The notes beneath the pieces are model-generated. The model searched no databases and had not been told where the DNA came from. It saw only the letters and a program-made list of their open reading frames with translations. Positions 44,601-51,560 of a DNA stretch of 64,000 nt are shown one piece after another (the stretch's first letter is position 1; each line of letters begins with the position of its first letter). This DNA is from J095 sp964517605 (GTDB taxonomy: Bacteria > Chloroflexota > Anaerolineae > 4572-78 > J111). The position numbers were made by a program, and so were the translations under genes. Location: the NCBI GenBank assembly GCA_964517605.1, contig CAZFCE010000003.1, positions 124,001 through 188,000 on the forward strand, given 5' to 3'.

Positions 44601-45545
44601 GGGCCGGGTGGTGCGCACCGTGGCGGTGCGCGGTATTTTTTTGATTAAAGCAATTTCACCAAAAAAATCGCCTTTGCTCAGTTTGGCAATCACCATATCG
44701 TTGCCCAGAGCATCGGGCAGCAGCACCTCTACCTCGCCGTTAACAATAATATAGGCGGTGCTGCCCTTTTCGCCGCGCTCAATGAGAGTGTGGTTGGCGG
44801 GATGGGTTTCGGCGGTGGGAAAGAGCGGGGCCAGTTGGAGCAATTCCTGGTAGTTGAGGGTGTGGCGCGGCAGCAGCGGGGCCACGGTTTCATCGGCCCG
44901 GCTGGCCTTGAGCGGCAAATACAACTCTTTCCAAATGCGGTAATCGGGGTCTTCTAAAATTTGGCGCAGATAACGCTGCACCGGCGGCAGGTTGCCGTAC
45001 AGTTCAACGGCAGCGGGCGCGCCCAACGGCGATGGTTGGGCATCGAGGGTTGAAAATTTAAAGGAGTGCCCCTTCCAGCTCCAAAAATCGGGGGCGTTAC
45101 GCGCCAGTTGAGTGACAAACTCCGCCGCGCCCCAAATTACCACCGGCTGGGTGATGGTTCTGAGCCGGTCACGTAAAAAATTGAGCAGCTTTACAAAATT
45201 TTCGCGCTGGTCGGGATTAAATTTTTCAACCCCGTACACAAAAATGGCAATGGAGCGGTATTTGCCGGTTAGCTCCAAATTTTTAAATCGGGGATGGTCG
45301 GTTAATTCGGTGAGGCTGCGAACCAGGTTGGTATCTTTGCTGCTAACCTCGTAATTAAACAGGTAAATGCTTTCCGCTTCCAGGCGCTGGCGAAAATAAT
45401 CAAACAGGCGGGCGCGTAAATCCAGGTCATCGCATTCGGCTACTGCCAGCCCCCCCAGGTTGCCCATGCGGAGCATAGCCAGCAGCGTTCTGATTTCATC
45501 GGGAAAACGGGCGGCAAATTCATCGGTTTCGGGCAGGATGATCAT
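41622..45545 (-). CDS. cNMP-binding / NACHT / TPR / cNMP-binding / adenylyl cyclase multidomain protein
   Basis: 1307 residues, no membrane helix. Order: an N-terminal 200-residue region with a degenerate NTPase look (YRSIAIFVYGVEKF in place of a Walker B); cNMP-binding domain 1 (about 245-345, GDFFGEIALIKKIPRTATV); NACHT NTPase with Walker A GEAGAGKTT (394-402) and Walker B LFLLDGLNE (Asp487, Glu491); a winged-helix/helical region; TPRs (about 805-955); cNMP-binding domain 2 (about 960-1085, FFGEIALLRAIPRTATI); and a class III cyclase (about 1115-1307). The cyclase has metal residues Asp1124 and Asp1168, purine-selecting Lys1164 and Thr1241 (adenylyl type), and Asn1248; the transition-state Arg is Lys1252. 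It could make and sense its own nucleotide. Similar STAND proteins serve in signalling and defence; this role is inference. Confidence 0.9.
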   Translation of the reverse strand: MIILPETDEFAARFPDEIRTLLAMLRMGNLGGLAVAECDDLDLRARLFDYFRQRLEAESIYLFNYEVSSKDTNLVRSLTELTDHPRFKNLELTGKYRSIAIFVYGVEKFNPDQRENFVKLLNFLRDRLRTITQPVVIWGAAEFVTQLARNAPDFWSWKGHSFKFSTLDAQPSPLGAPAAVELYGNLPPVQRYLRQILEDPDYRIWKELYLPLKASRADETVAPLLPRHTLNYQELLQLAPLFPTAETHPANHTLIERGEKGSTAYIIVNGEVEVLLPDALGNDMVIAKLSKGDFFGEIALIKKIPRTATVRTTRPTKLLTLTRRSLSLLNHKAPNVLDIITTIAQQRLDQRTTDPGEIVSPLRRFAIEGSSLFREKPSDVRQLVAGDARTVILGEAGAGKTTVLRRIMLDTIEASIHALKMAQGKIVLPIFIKLNNLTPQTSIEALILDIFRSYGITEFETVKDVTQLLDGRNHHETPLRSILFLLDGLNEMPAQEKTRPILSQFIQKYSQHNFFLACRTQDYTPLKGFRTALLQRLSGEDIETFLVKYLSAEQGRTVSREIYNDPQLEDLAQTPLALFMLAQIAKRSDEELPKNRGVLFEVFTDNLLQRTDSEWQKVLGPVKPQAPLALRKSALAALGLDMQEAEVWTFGLDRWLEMIARQLELHQAAASPRQRQETGQPLTPQQIHAEILDSGLVRYSDNRNWVEFAHHTYQEFFAALAQRDQDLDLEPQLRSNEARRRWQGTIVLLYGITHNKPSLYSKILGDTNDYARIWLAAQCLVNSGEEIAIALQRLERTLPMSQHHALLFSAGLACHQLGRYPEALSYLHMASEEKPGSAEVAYEIGSLYRKVEQYERAIENLEEAIHLKSDFVDAYNQLGITYHDQGKYVEALTVFRATTQLEPANPHHFYNLGTTQKILRDYEGARQSFRTAIQIKPDYTEAQNQLLLLDKAMSTGVVRVLENIPILSKMTLEQSIVLAQRIKVEDYRPGQIIFHMGEMGKTFYVIEAGQVEVLAPDMGGQPSGVINRLGPNDFFGEIALLRAIPRTATIRATKPTRLLAISREDFEAVVQRYPSIAHSLAETSGLRLLRDRQLGRRVDLNRYYDPGYIAELTHQNEVTVVMGDIHGSTFLTNAIGPELMVAYLDEYLLRMSTIIVQAGGAMDKSLGDSVMGVFGNFPGRHEDGQITAANSALMAALKMREAYKILRDEWRRESPEFAKTGMGIGISTGKVKTGTVGPEATMVGPAVNLSSKLSKLAIRGRTESEIYIDTRTNQLLAEAVSTESLDMDYTRKKVGVDLEAYRVIQRR

Positions 45546-45694
45546 AGTTATGGTTAACCGCTCTCAGTGGAGTTTTTTGGTAATGGGCGTAATTTTCAAA
45601 AAGGATGGAGATGTTCACAAACTTAACGCTGTCAGATTATAACACCGTTATTGAGGCCATGTCAACGATAACCTTAAAATGAGGCGCGGGGATA

Positions 45695-45723
45695 TTGACA
45701 TTATTTTCAGTCCATGATATTAT
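45695..45723 (+). promoter_or_regulatory. Promoter of tRNA-Lys
   Basis: TTGACA, 17 nt, TATTAT, 14 nt before the first base of the tRNA. A near-consensus sigma70 promoter. Confidence 0.8.
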
Positions 45724-45737
45724 TCTCCCTGTCTTTC

Positions 45738-45810
45738 GAGCCGTTAGCTCAGTCGGTAGAGCAATTGCCTTTTAAGCAATGGGTCGTGGGTTCGAGTCCC
45801 ACACGGCTCA
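45738..45810 (+). tRNA. tRNA-Lys (anticodon TTT)
   Basis: A 73-nt cloverleaf. The acceptor stem GAGCCGT pairs with ACGGCTC; the D arm contains AGCTCAGTCGGTAGAGC; the anticodon stem ATTGC/GCAAT encloses a loop CTTTTAA whose anticodon is TTT; the T arm has GGGTTCGAGTCCC. Discriminator base A; CCA is not encoded. It is single, with its own promoter upstream and a terminator about 70 nt downstream. Confidence 0.96.
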
Positions 45811-45877
45811 TTTGGGGAAGCCCCCAGATGAAGTAAATTAGCCGGTCAATCCTCTGACCGCTTGATTAGCAAAATCA

Positions 45878-45909
45878 AAAGCCCCGTCGCAACCCGGCGG
45901 GGTTTTTTT
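45878..45909 (+). terminator. Intrinsic terminator after tRNA-Lys
   Basis: CCCCG and CGGGG plus inner pairs form a stem with a short loop, followed by seven T. It ends the tRNA transcript; a second small hairpin (GGTCA...TGACC) precedes it at 45844-45859. Confidence 0.8.
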
Positions 45910-45916
45910 GTTTGCC

Positions 45917-45951
45917 AAATGACGAGCGCCGAATTACGAATTGCGAATGTC
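45917..45951. repeat. Degenerate 7-bp tandem repeats
   Basis: Five 7-mers in register: AAATGAC, GAGCGCC, GAATTAC, GAATTGC, GAATGTC. Units beginning GA match those at 48444. Confidence 0.55.
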
Positions 45952-45980
45952 ACCCTGAGGGCGCATGCCCGAAGGGTCTC
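45949..45980. repeat. Intergenic inverted element GTCACCCTGAG...CGAAGGGTCTC
   Basis: The imperfect inverted pair ACCCT/AGGGT flanks a GC-rich centre. I have seen very similar CCCTGAG...GAAGGGTCT strings scattered in many environmental bacterial genomes. It joins the 7-bp repeats on one side and a GC hairpin (GGGCGGGG with complement, about 45995-46007) on the other. Confidence 0.45.
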
Positions 45981-46009
45981 CGGTAGGGGCGGGGCTTGTC
46001 CCCGCCCTG

Positions 46010-46318
46010 AACCTTGACCAAAGGTTAGTCAACCCTGACCAAACGTTGGTCAACCCTGACCAAACGTTGGTGAACCTTGACCAAACGTTGGTGAACCTTG
46101 ACCAAACGTTGGTCAACCTCAACCAAAGGTTGGTCAACCTCGACCAAAGGCTGGTGAACCTCGACCAAAGGTTGGTGAACCTTGACCAAACGTTGGTCAA
46201 CCTCAACCAAAGGTTGGTGAACCTTGACCAAAGGTTGGTGAACCTCGACCAAAGGTTGGTGAACCTTGACCAAAGGTTGGTGAACCTCAACCAAACGTTG
46301 GTGAACCTCGACCAAAGC
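46010..46318. repeat. 21-bp tandem repeat array, locus 3 (14.7 units)
   Basis: Fourteen full 21-bp units plus a partial one, each beginning AACC and ending TTGGT[C/G] or a near variant. Variation is limited to a few positions (CTTG, CTCG or CTCA; AAAGG or AAACG). Each unit holds a small inverted repeat ACCAA...TTGGT. All units are multiples of three, so both strands stay open: the plus frame reads LVNLDQR/T heptads, the minus frame RFTNLWS heptads. No ribosome site or conserved start precedes either frame, so I treat it as a repeat and not a gene. Confidence 0.92.
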
Positions 46319-46321
46319 AAC

Positions 46322-46348
46322 GTAGGTCACGTTTCAAACGTGACCTAC
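46322..46348. repeat. Dispersed palindrome family B, copy 1
   Basis: GTAGGTCACGTTT and its complement form a perfect 13-bp stem around one base, immediately after the 21-bp array. A second copy with a 16-bp half-site is at 57877-57908. Confidence 0.85.
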
Positions 46349-46432
46349 ACCCAAACCCAACACGAATTTCACGAATAAACCGAATGGAACGAATTTTTGA
46401 CAGGGATTATTGAGGTTTTGCGCCCCGGCAGG

Positions 46433-48427
46433 TTATTGCGGCGGGATGCCCCAAAATTGCACGGCGCCGTCTCGCAGGTGAAACACTAACATCCTGTCAT
46501 CCGGGGTGAAGTACATTTCCAAAGCTGCCGGTATTTCCACCGTTTGCAACAGTTTCTTGCTCTTCGCTTCCCATAGAAGCAATGCGCCGGCGTCTTCCCG
46601 CCGGGTTGGGTCACTGTTTTCATAAGCGGCGGCCAAAATTGAACCCGAAGATGAAAAGCGAATGCCAACACACCTGGTTTTATGGCCGGCTATATCAACC
46701 CGATTTTTTTGCTCCGGGTTAGCTGTATCCCACAGGGTTATGGTTCCATCATCCTCATTGTTGACCGCCAGGGTTTTATTATCGGGTGAAATGTCCAATC
46801 CACGATAACCCTCGGACCCCCAAAACGTTTGCAACAATTCCCCATCTTTCGCCTTCAGCAGATACGCCTCCCTGCTGGACCGTGAAGCAAGCCTTCCGTC
46901 AGACGAGAAAACAGGGTCAGTAACATCATCCCCACGAGTAGGCGATCTCAAAATGTTCAATTCCTCACCGGTCCGAACATCGAGAATCTCTAACACACCG
47001 CTCTCTGCCGAAGCCATCACCTGGCCGTCGGGTGACAGGGCCAAATCTCTCAGGGTCATAGACGTATAATTCCAGCCCCCTAAATTTTGAATATGTTGGC
47101 CTGTTGTCAGGTTCCAGATCCAGGCGGATTGCCCCTTTTTTTCAAAGGAGGCCAGGGTGTTTCCGTCGGCGGAGATAGCCAGGTGCGTTACCGGGGAGGA
47201 ATGCCCGGCCAGGGTACGCACCATTTTACCCTGGGTGGTATCCCATATTTGTATCCGGTTATCCTGGGAATTGGCGATGAATATTAAATTATTGGGCGCA
47301 ACCGCTATCGCTTTAACCGCGCTCTGGTAGCCTTCAATTGCCCCCAGGGCTGCGCCCGACTGAACCTGCCACAACCGGACGACGCCGCCAAATAGTTCCC
47401 CTGAAGCCAGCACTGCCCCATCGGGTGAAAAAGCCAGGCTGGTGGCTACCCCGTTGGAATAACCGGTGAAAGTGCGTTGCAGGTTTCCGGTGGTCACATC
47501 CCACAGCCGCGCCGCGCGGTCATCTCCACCGGAGGCCAGCAGCTTGCCATCGGGGGAAAAGCGTAAACTCTCCACGCTGGCGGTATGCCCCTCCAGGGTC
47601 TTCAGGAGGGTTCCGGTTTCGACATCCCACAGGCGAATAGCGTTATCGTATCCAGAGGCCAGCAATTTCCCATCCGGCGAAAACGCGGTGATGGACTTGG
47701 CCAATATCGTTTCCGGATCAGGTTGGCCCTGCAAATCTCGCCAGAGCGTGCCGGTCTGCACTTCCCATATCTTAAGGGTATGGTCGTTGGTGCTCGAAGC
47801 CAATAGTGAACCATCCGGGGAAAAGGTTAACCCACCCGCCAGTCTATGGGGGTGGCCGGCCGAGGTTCGGAGCAACTGTCCGCCGGTAATATCCCAAAAG
47901 CCTATCCGGCCATCATTCAGGGCAGTAGCAAGCACCTTACCGTCCGGCGCAAACGCTACCCTTTCTAAATTAAAATCCTTTACTTGCCAGCTACCCACCA
48001 GGGTTCCGGTGGTCACATCCCAGCGGTTAATGGTTTTGCCCCCCACCTGGGCCATCAGTTGGCCATCCGCCAGGAAGGTCATCGCCAGGATTTCGCTGTT
48101 GGCCGGGATAAGGCGGCGCAACTCCAATGTTTTGGCATTGTGCAACCAGATGCCGCTGGATGTTCCCACGGCCAGAAGTTGCCCATCGGGGCTGTAAGCA
48201 ATCTGTTTGACCTGCCCCCGGCCCCACATCGCCAGCAGTTGCAGCCGGTCAACGTTGGCGGGGGTGATCGGCTCCTTTGGCATTGGCACGGGCGTCCCGG
48301 CCAGCACGGGCAAGTTCGGCATGGACGAGGCGGTCGCGGCGGGGGACGCGGTTGGGGCGGGGCCGCCGGCAAAGGCGGTCACGGCAATAACGGCAAGCAG
48401 CAGCAACAGCTGGTGTTTTACGCGCAT
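46433..48427 (-). CDS. Secreted WD40-repeat beta-propeller protein
   Basis: 664 residues. A cleavable signal peptide (residues 1-21, hydrophobic core LLLLLAVIAVTAF) is followed by an Ala/Pro/Thr-rich spacer and about 12-13 WD40-like blades, recognised by recurring FSPDGKLLASG...IRLWDVETGTLLKTLEGH patterns from about residue 70 to the end. That is enough for two seven-blade propellers or one large one. No enzymatic or anchor domain is seen. It would act outside the membrane as a binding scaffold. GGGAG precedes the ATG. Blades with the highest similarity lie in the middle (about 190-330), consistent with recent repeat expansion. It is flanked by repeat-rich spacers on both sides and has no operon partner. 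Confidence 0.88.
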   Translation of the reverse strand: MRVKHQLLLLLAVIAVTAFAGGPAPTASPAATASSMPNLPVLAGTPVPMPKEPITPANVDRLQLLAMWGRGQVKQIAYSPDGQLLAVGTSSGIWLHNAKTLELRRLIPANSEILAMTFLADGQLMAQVGGKTINRWDVTTGTLVGSWQVKDFNLERVAFAPDGKVLATALNDGRIGFWDITGGQLLRTSAGHPHRLAGGLTFSPDGSLLASSTNDHTLKIWEVQTGTLWRDLQGQPDPETILAKSITAFSPDGKLLASGYDNAIRLWDVETGTLLKTLEGHTASVESLRFSPDGKLLASGGDDRAARLWDVTTGNLQRTFTGYSNGVATSLAFSPDGAVLASGELFGGVVRLWQVQSGAALGAIEGYQSAVKAIAVAPNNLIFIANSQDNRIQIWDTTQGKMVRTLAGHSSPVTHLAISADGNTLASFEKKGQSAWIWNLTTGQHIQNLGGWNYTSMTLRDLALSPDGQVMASAESGVLEILDVRTGEELNILRSPTRGDDVTDPVFSSDGRLASRSSREAYLLKAKDGELLQTFWGSEGYRGLDISPDNKTLAVNNEDDGTITLWDTANPEQKNRVDIAGHKTRCVGIRFSSSGSILAAAYENSDPTRREDAGALLLWEAKSKKLLQTVEIPAALEMYFTPDDRMLVFHLRDGAVQFWGIPPQ

Positions 48428-48443
48428 AAATCAACTCCCTGAG

Positions 48444-48513
48444 GAATGACGAGTTACGAATGGTGAACGAAAATTCGTCGTTTGTCGCTCGTCATTCGTC
48501 ACTCGTAGCTCGT
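48444..48513. repeat. 7-bp tandem repeats in inverted halves
   Basis: Ten 7-mers in register. The first four run GAATGAC, GAGTTAC and similar; the next six run CGCTCGT, CATTCGT, CACTCGT and similar, the reverse complement type. The block can fold into a long imperfect hairpin. It lies just upstream of the WD40 gene start and about 140 nt before the DUF169 promoter. The remaining 48514-48653 spacer shows nothing else. Confidence 0.65.
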
Positions 48514-48653
48514 AGCGGCCCAATCATACCATCGAATGGGCGAGTTTGCGAATGGCGGATTATCTGCTCCGGTCACGTTGATTTTTTTCACTCCGTAGAA
48601 CGGCGCTACGATATTTCTATACGGAAATTTTACAAATTTTTTTGAACAAAACC

Positions 48654-48662
48654 TGTTATAAT
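48654..48662 (+). promoter_or_regulatory. Extended -10 promoter of the DUF169 operon
   Basis: TGTTATAAT: a perfect TATAAT with the TG extension one base upstream. An AT-rich tract precedes it but no good -35. The transcript would start near 48669 and have a leader of about 70 nt. Confidence 0.55.
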
Positions 48663-48740
48663 GAAGAATAATTTTATTTGCCGAACGGTTGCTACGCCGC
48701 GCGACGGAACGGCAACTCCAAAACGGGAAAAGATACTCCG

Positions 48741-49613
48741 ATGACCATTCTAAAACAATTGTATCACCGCATGATCGCCGCAATGGGCGTGCCGGGGCTG
48801 GAAATTCCAACCACGGCGGTAAAATTTTACCGGGTAGGCGAGGCCATCCCGGAGCCGGTACTGGATAACTGCCCCGTCCGCATCACCCTGACCAGTTGCC
48901 AGGCAGCCCGGCAAGCCTCGTTGGGTGATGCCGTGCTGATTACCGCCGATAATATTGGCTGCATTGCGGCGGCCATCAGCCTGGGGCTGGTAGATGGCCA
49001 ACAGAACACGCCGCTGCACGGCTCACGGGTTTATACGGATTTAATGCAGCGGCAATCCGGCCTGGCCGGTGATTTTTTGCCTCCCACTCCTCAGGATTTT
49101 TCCGAAGGACGGGTGTACGCCTGCCGGGAGGCGGGCCGGTTTGACTTTTGTCTGTTTGGTCGTGATGACAGTGGCCGATACCGGGACGTGGACACGGCCA
49201 AATTAGCCATTGCCGATATGTTAGCTATTCAACCCCCCACGATTCAGGGGGTGTTTTTTTACTCGCCGGATTTTGAGGAGCTTGATTTAACCCCCGATGT
49301 GGTGGTGTGCAACGTGAGGCCGGTAGAACTAGCCCGCATCATCCAGGCTTACCAGTACAACACCGGCCAAAGGGTGGTCGCCAGTATTGGCAGCCTGCGC
49401 GCGGTTAACTCCGATTTGATTGTGCGCCCTTACCTGACCCAAACCATCAACGTTTCTGCCTATTGTTTGGGGTCGCGCCTGATTGCCCAATACGAAGCCG
49501 ACCGGCTGGGCATTGGGCTGCCCTTTAACCTGTTTGAGGTAATGGTGCAGGGCATGGAAGACTCAAAAACCGGCTACCCGTTTCATCTTTACCCCGGAGC
49601 GGCTGAACTATGA
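48741..49613 (+). CDS. DUF169 family protein
   Basis: 290 residues from ATG 48741. The sequence LDNCPVRITLTSCQAARQASLGDAVLITADNIGCIAAAISLGLV followed by DVVVCNVRPVELARIIQAYQYNTGQRVVASIGSLRAVNSDLIVRPYLT matches the DUF169 (COG2043) family as I know it, common in anaerobes and methanogens and without an assigned function. Several cysteines (SCQAA, IGCIAA, VYACREAG, VVCNV, AYCLGS) suggest metal, cluster or thiol chemistry. The gene overlaps the following desulfurase fusion by 4 nt (ATGA), so they are translationally coupled, giving the first hint of a role in sulfur transfer (inference). Upstream in-frame codons are ignored for lack of a ribosome site. Confidence 0.8.
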   Translation: MTILKQLYHRMIAAMGVPGLEIPTTAVKFYRVGEAIPEPVLDNCPVRITLTSCQAARQASLGDAVLITADNIGCIAAAISLGLVDGQQNTPLHGSRVYTDLMQRQSGLAGDFLPPTPQDFSEGRVYACREAGRFDFCLFGRDDSGRYRDVDTAKLAIADMLAIQPPTIQGVFFYSPDFEELDLTPDVVVCNVRPVELARIIQAYQYNTGQRVVASIGSLRAVNSDLIVRPYLTQTINVSAYCLGSRLIAQYEADRLGIGLPFNLFEVMVQGMEDSKTGYPFHLYPGAAEL

Positions 49614-51031
49614 ACAATCTACTCAAAACAATGGTCAACCGTATGTCTAAAATGACGGACACCGTGCTCACCGACCAGCACTTTGCCGTGCTTGATTACG
49701 CCCAGATGTATTACGAACAGCACAAGGTGGGGCCGTTGTACCAGAATATTAAAAAATCCACCGGCGTAACCCGCGAAGAAATTGACCGCATGTTTCCCCA
49801 CGGCCTCAATTCGGTGTATACGTGGGTGGGCATTCCCATCCACGCGGCGGATGACCCCTGCAAGCCGGTGGCCGATGTGGCTGTGCCCGATTTCAGGTAC
49901 GTGTACCTGGATTATAACGCCACCACGCCGCTTCGCCCGGAGATTGTTGCCAGTCTGGTATCGCATATTGAGGCTCCCCGCAGCTTTGGCAACCCCAGCA
50001 GCAGCACCACGCTGGGCAAAAAGGCGTATGACCTGGTTTATCAGGCCCGCACCGAGTTGGCCGCCTGTTTAAAGGCCAAACCCGAAGAGATTATTTTTAC
50101 CGGCTGCGGCTCAGAAGCCAACAACATGGCCCTTAAAGGCATTGCCTTTCAACACCTGGCGGACAAGGGCCATATAATCAGCACCGTGGTTGAACACCCC
50201 TCCATTCTGCGGACGCTGGATTTTTTACAGCAGATCGGCTTTGAAGTAACCTGCCTGCCCGTGGATAAAGAAGGCCGGGTGCAGCCCGAATCGGTGCAGG
50301 CTAATTTGCGGCCCAACACCATTCTGGTTTCGGTGATGGCGGCCAATAACGAAATTGGCGTTATTAACCCCCTCGGTGAAATTGGCCGCATTTGCCAGGC
50401 TGCCGGCGTGCCGTTTATGGTTGACGCCATTCAGGCGTTTGGCAAAATACCGCTGGCCCCCAAAGAACTTGGCATCTCACTGATGGCTATGTCCGGGCAT
50501 AAAATTTATGCGCCCAAAGGCGTTGGGGCGCTCTACAAAGATAAAAGCCTCACCCTGCCGCCGTTGATTCACGGCGGCGGGCAGGAATTTGGATTGCGCG
50601 CCGGCACCGAAAATGTCAGCGCCATTATGGCCTTTGGCAAAGCCGCCGCTCTGGCTCAACGTGAAATGGCGCAAGAACACCGGCGGCTCAGTGAATTGCA
50701 GGAGTTTTTCCTGACCGAGTTGCGCCGGGTTGCGCCGGGCTTTATTGTGAACGGCTCGCTCACCGACCGGCTACCCAATAACCTCAGCATCGGTTTTCCC
50801 GGCGTAGACAGCGGCTCGGTGTTGCTCAGCCTCAACCAGATTGGCGTGTACGTGTCGGCGGGGTCGGCGTGCAGCGCCGGCAGCAAAGATGCCTCGCACG
50901 TAATGAAGGCTTTGGGGGTTAACACCGATTATTACGGCATTGTGCGGTTTAGCTTTGGGCTGCAAACCTCTCTGGAAGATTTGGAATACCTCTTTAAATA
51001 CCTGCCGGAAATTTTAAAACAGCTTGGATAA
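49610..51031 (+). CDS. DsrC/TusE-like domain fused to cysteine desulfurase
   Basis: 473 residues. The N-terminal about 85 residues resemble the DsrC/TusE sulfur-carrier fold: LTDQHFAVLDYAQMYYEQHKVGPLYQNIKKSTGVTREEIDRMFPHG...VGIP, the usual helix-turn run. The canonical C-terminal tail is altered; one cysteine, Cys84 (DDPCKPV), remains near where the carrier's last Cys would be, and the first tail Cys is missing. Residues about 95-473 are a class V PLP cysteine desulfurase: DYNATTPL, PLP Lys298 (SGHKIYAPKG) and the persulfide Cys421 in GSACSAGS. The fusion would hand persulfide sulfur directly to the attached carrier (inference). Coupled to DUF169 upstream; an arsR unit follows. Confidence 0.88.
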   Translation: MNNLLKTMVNRMSKMTDTVLTDQHFAVLDYAQMYYEQHKVGPLYQNIKKSTGVTREEIDRMFPHGLNSVYTWVGIPIHAADDPCKPVADVAVPDFRYVYLDYNATTPLRPEIVASLVSHIEAPRSFGNPSSSTTLGKKAYDLVYQARTELAACLKAKPEEIIFTGCGSEANNMALKGIAFQHLADKGHIISTVVEHPSILRTLDFLQQIGFEVTCLPVDKEGRVQPESVQANLRPNTILVSVMAANNEIGVINPLGEIGRICQAAGVPFMVDAIQAFGKIPLAPKELGISLMAMSGHKIYAPKGVGALYKDKSLTLPPLIHGGGQEFGLRAGTENVSAIMAFGKAAALAQREMAQEHRRLSELQEFFLTELRRVAPGFIVNGSLTDRLPNNLSIGFPGVDSGSVLLSLNQIGVYVSAGSACSAGSKDASHVMKALGVNTDYYGIVRFSFGLQTSLEDLEYLFKYLPEILKQLG

Positions 51032-51048
51032 TACCGATTAATTGGGGG

Positions 51049-51077
51049 TTGACAGCTTTTTGTTTATTTTGTATAAT
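51049..51077 (+). promoter_or_regulatory. Consensus promoter of arsR
   Basis: TTGACA, exactly 17 nt, TATAAT: a perfect sigma70 consensus. Its strength suggests it is held down by a repressor, and an operator lies a few bases downstream. Confidence 0.9.
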
Positions 51078-51080
51078 CTT

Positions 51081-51102
51081 TATATCGTAAAAATACGATA
51101 TA
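51081..51102. promoter_or_regulatory. ArsR operator 1
   Basis: TATATCGTA-AAAA-TACGATATA, a perfect palindrome overlapping the transcription start of arsR, as expected for autorepression. The core ATCGTA-AAAA-TACGAT is repeated before the permease. Confidence 0.82.
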
Positions 51103-51134
51103 ATCCGAAATGTTTTAATATTGACTGGTAAATA

Positions 51135-51470
51135 ATGATGACATCGGCCCCAACACCCAAAACTGAAGCGCCGGCCTGCTGCACGCTCAATATTTCCGGG
51201 GCGGAGCAGGAGCGGCTGGTAAAGATGTTCAAGGCGGTGGGTAATCCCCTCCGTTTTGAAATTATGAAATACCTGGTCACGCATCCGGCTTGCATTACCG
51301 GCGATATTGTTGAATTTTTGCCCATTGCTCAGGCCACGGTTTCGCAGCATTTAAAGGTGCTCCGCGAGGCGGGCTGGATCAGCGGCGTCATCGAAGGCCC
51401 GGCCACCTGTTATGGCCTGCACGAAGCAAACATCGCCTGGTTTAAAAGCAAAATCGGCGAAATTTTTTAG
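51135..51470 (+). CDS. arsR: ArsR/SmtB-family metal(loid)-responsive repressor
   Basis: 111 residues. A winged helix-turn-helix of the ArsR type: VGNPLRFEIMKYLVTHPACITGDIVEFLPIAQATVSQHLKVLREAGWISGVIEG. The recognition helix is QATVSQHLKVL. Candidate sensing thiols are Cys15-Cys16 near the N-terminus and Cys53 at the end of helix 3 region (HPAC); the classic ELCVCDL box is absent, so the ligand set differs from E. coli-type ArsR. It has a consensus promoter with an overlapping palindromic operator, and the same palindrome stands before the permease, so it represses both. The effector may be arsenite, an organoarsenical, Cu/Zn or a persulfide; sequence alone does not decide. Confidence 0.9.
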   Translation: MMTSAPTPKTEAPACCTLNISGAEQERLVKMFKAVGNPLRFEIMKYLVTHPACITGDIVEFLPIAQATVSQHLKVLREAGWISGVIEGPATCYGLHEANIAWFKSKIGEIF

Positions 51471-51477
51471 GTTATAA

Positions 51478-51515
51478 AGCCGGATGGCGTAGCGTTTCCG
51501 TCCGGCTCAATTTTT
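51478..51515 (+). terminator. Intercistronic terminator between arsR and permease
   Basis: AGCCGGA and TCCGGCT form a 7-bp stem, extended by inner pairs (GCG/CGT), with a T-run after CAA. It would lower permease expression by read-through relative to arsR. Confidence 0.65.
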
Positions 51516-51525
51516 AAATCGAATC

Positions 51526-51541
51526 ATCGTAAAAATACGAT
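51526..51541. promoter_or_regulatory. ArsR operator 2, before the permease
   Basis: ATCGTA-AAAA-TACGAT, the same core and spacer as operator 1, lying 19 nt before the permease ATG and adjacent to its AAAGGA ribosome site. Confidence 0.8.
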
Positions 51542-51560
51542 ATTGAAAGGAAAAATAAAA

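Noticed and set aside
41622..45545. Guanylyl cyclase call for the C-terminal domain
   Set aside because: The Lys1164/Thr1241 pair at the purine-selecting positions fits adenylyl cyclases; guanylyl types have Glu and Cys/Ser.
46010..46318. CRISPR array
   Set aside because: Units are contiguous with no unique spacers and no cas genes are present.
45965..46378. 137-residue open frame (LVNLDQ heptads) and 128-residue minus frame through the 46 kb repeats
   Set aside because: Both strands stay open only because the 21-bp unit is a multiple of three without stops; no ribosome site, no non-repetitive conserved part, and the plus frame runs through a palindrome.
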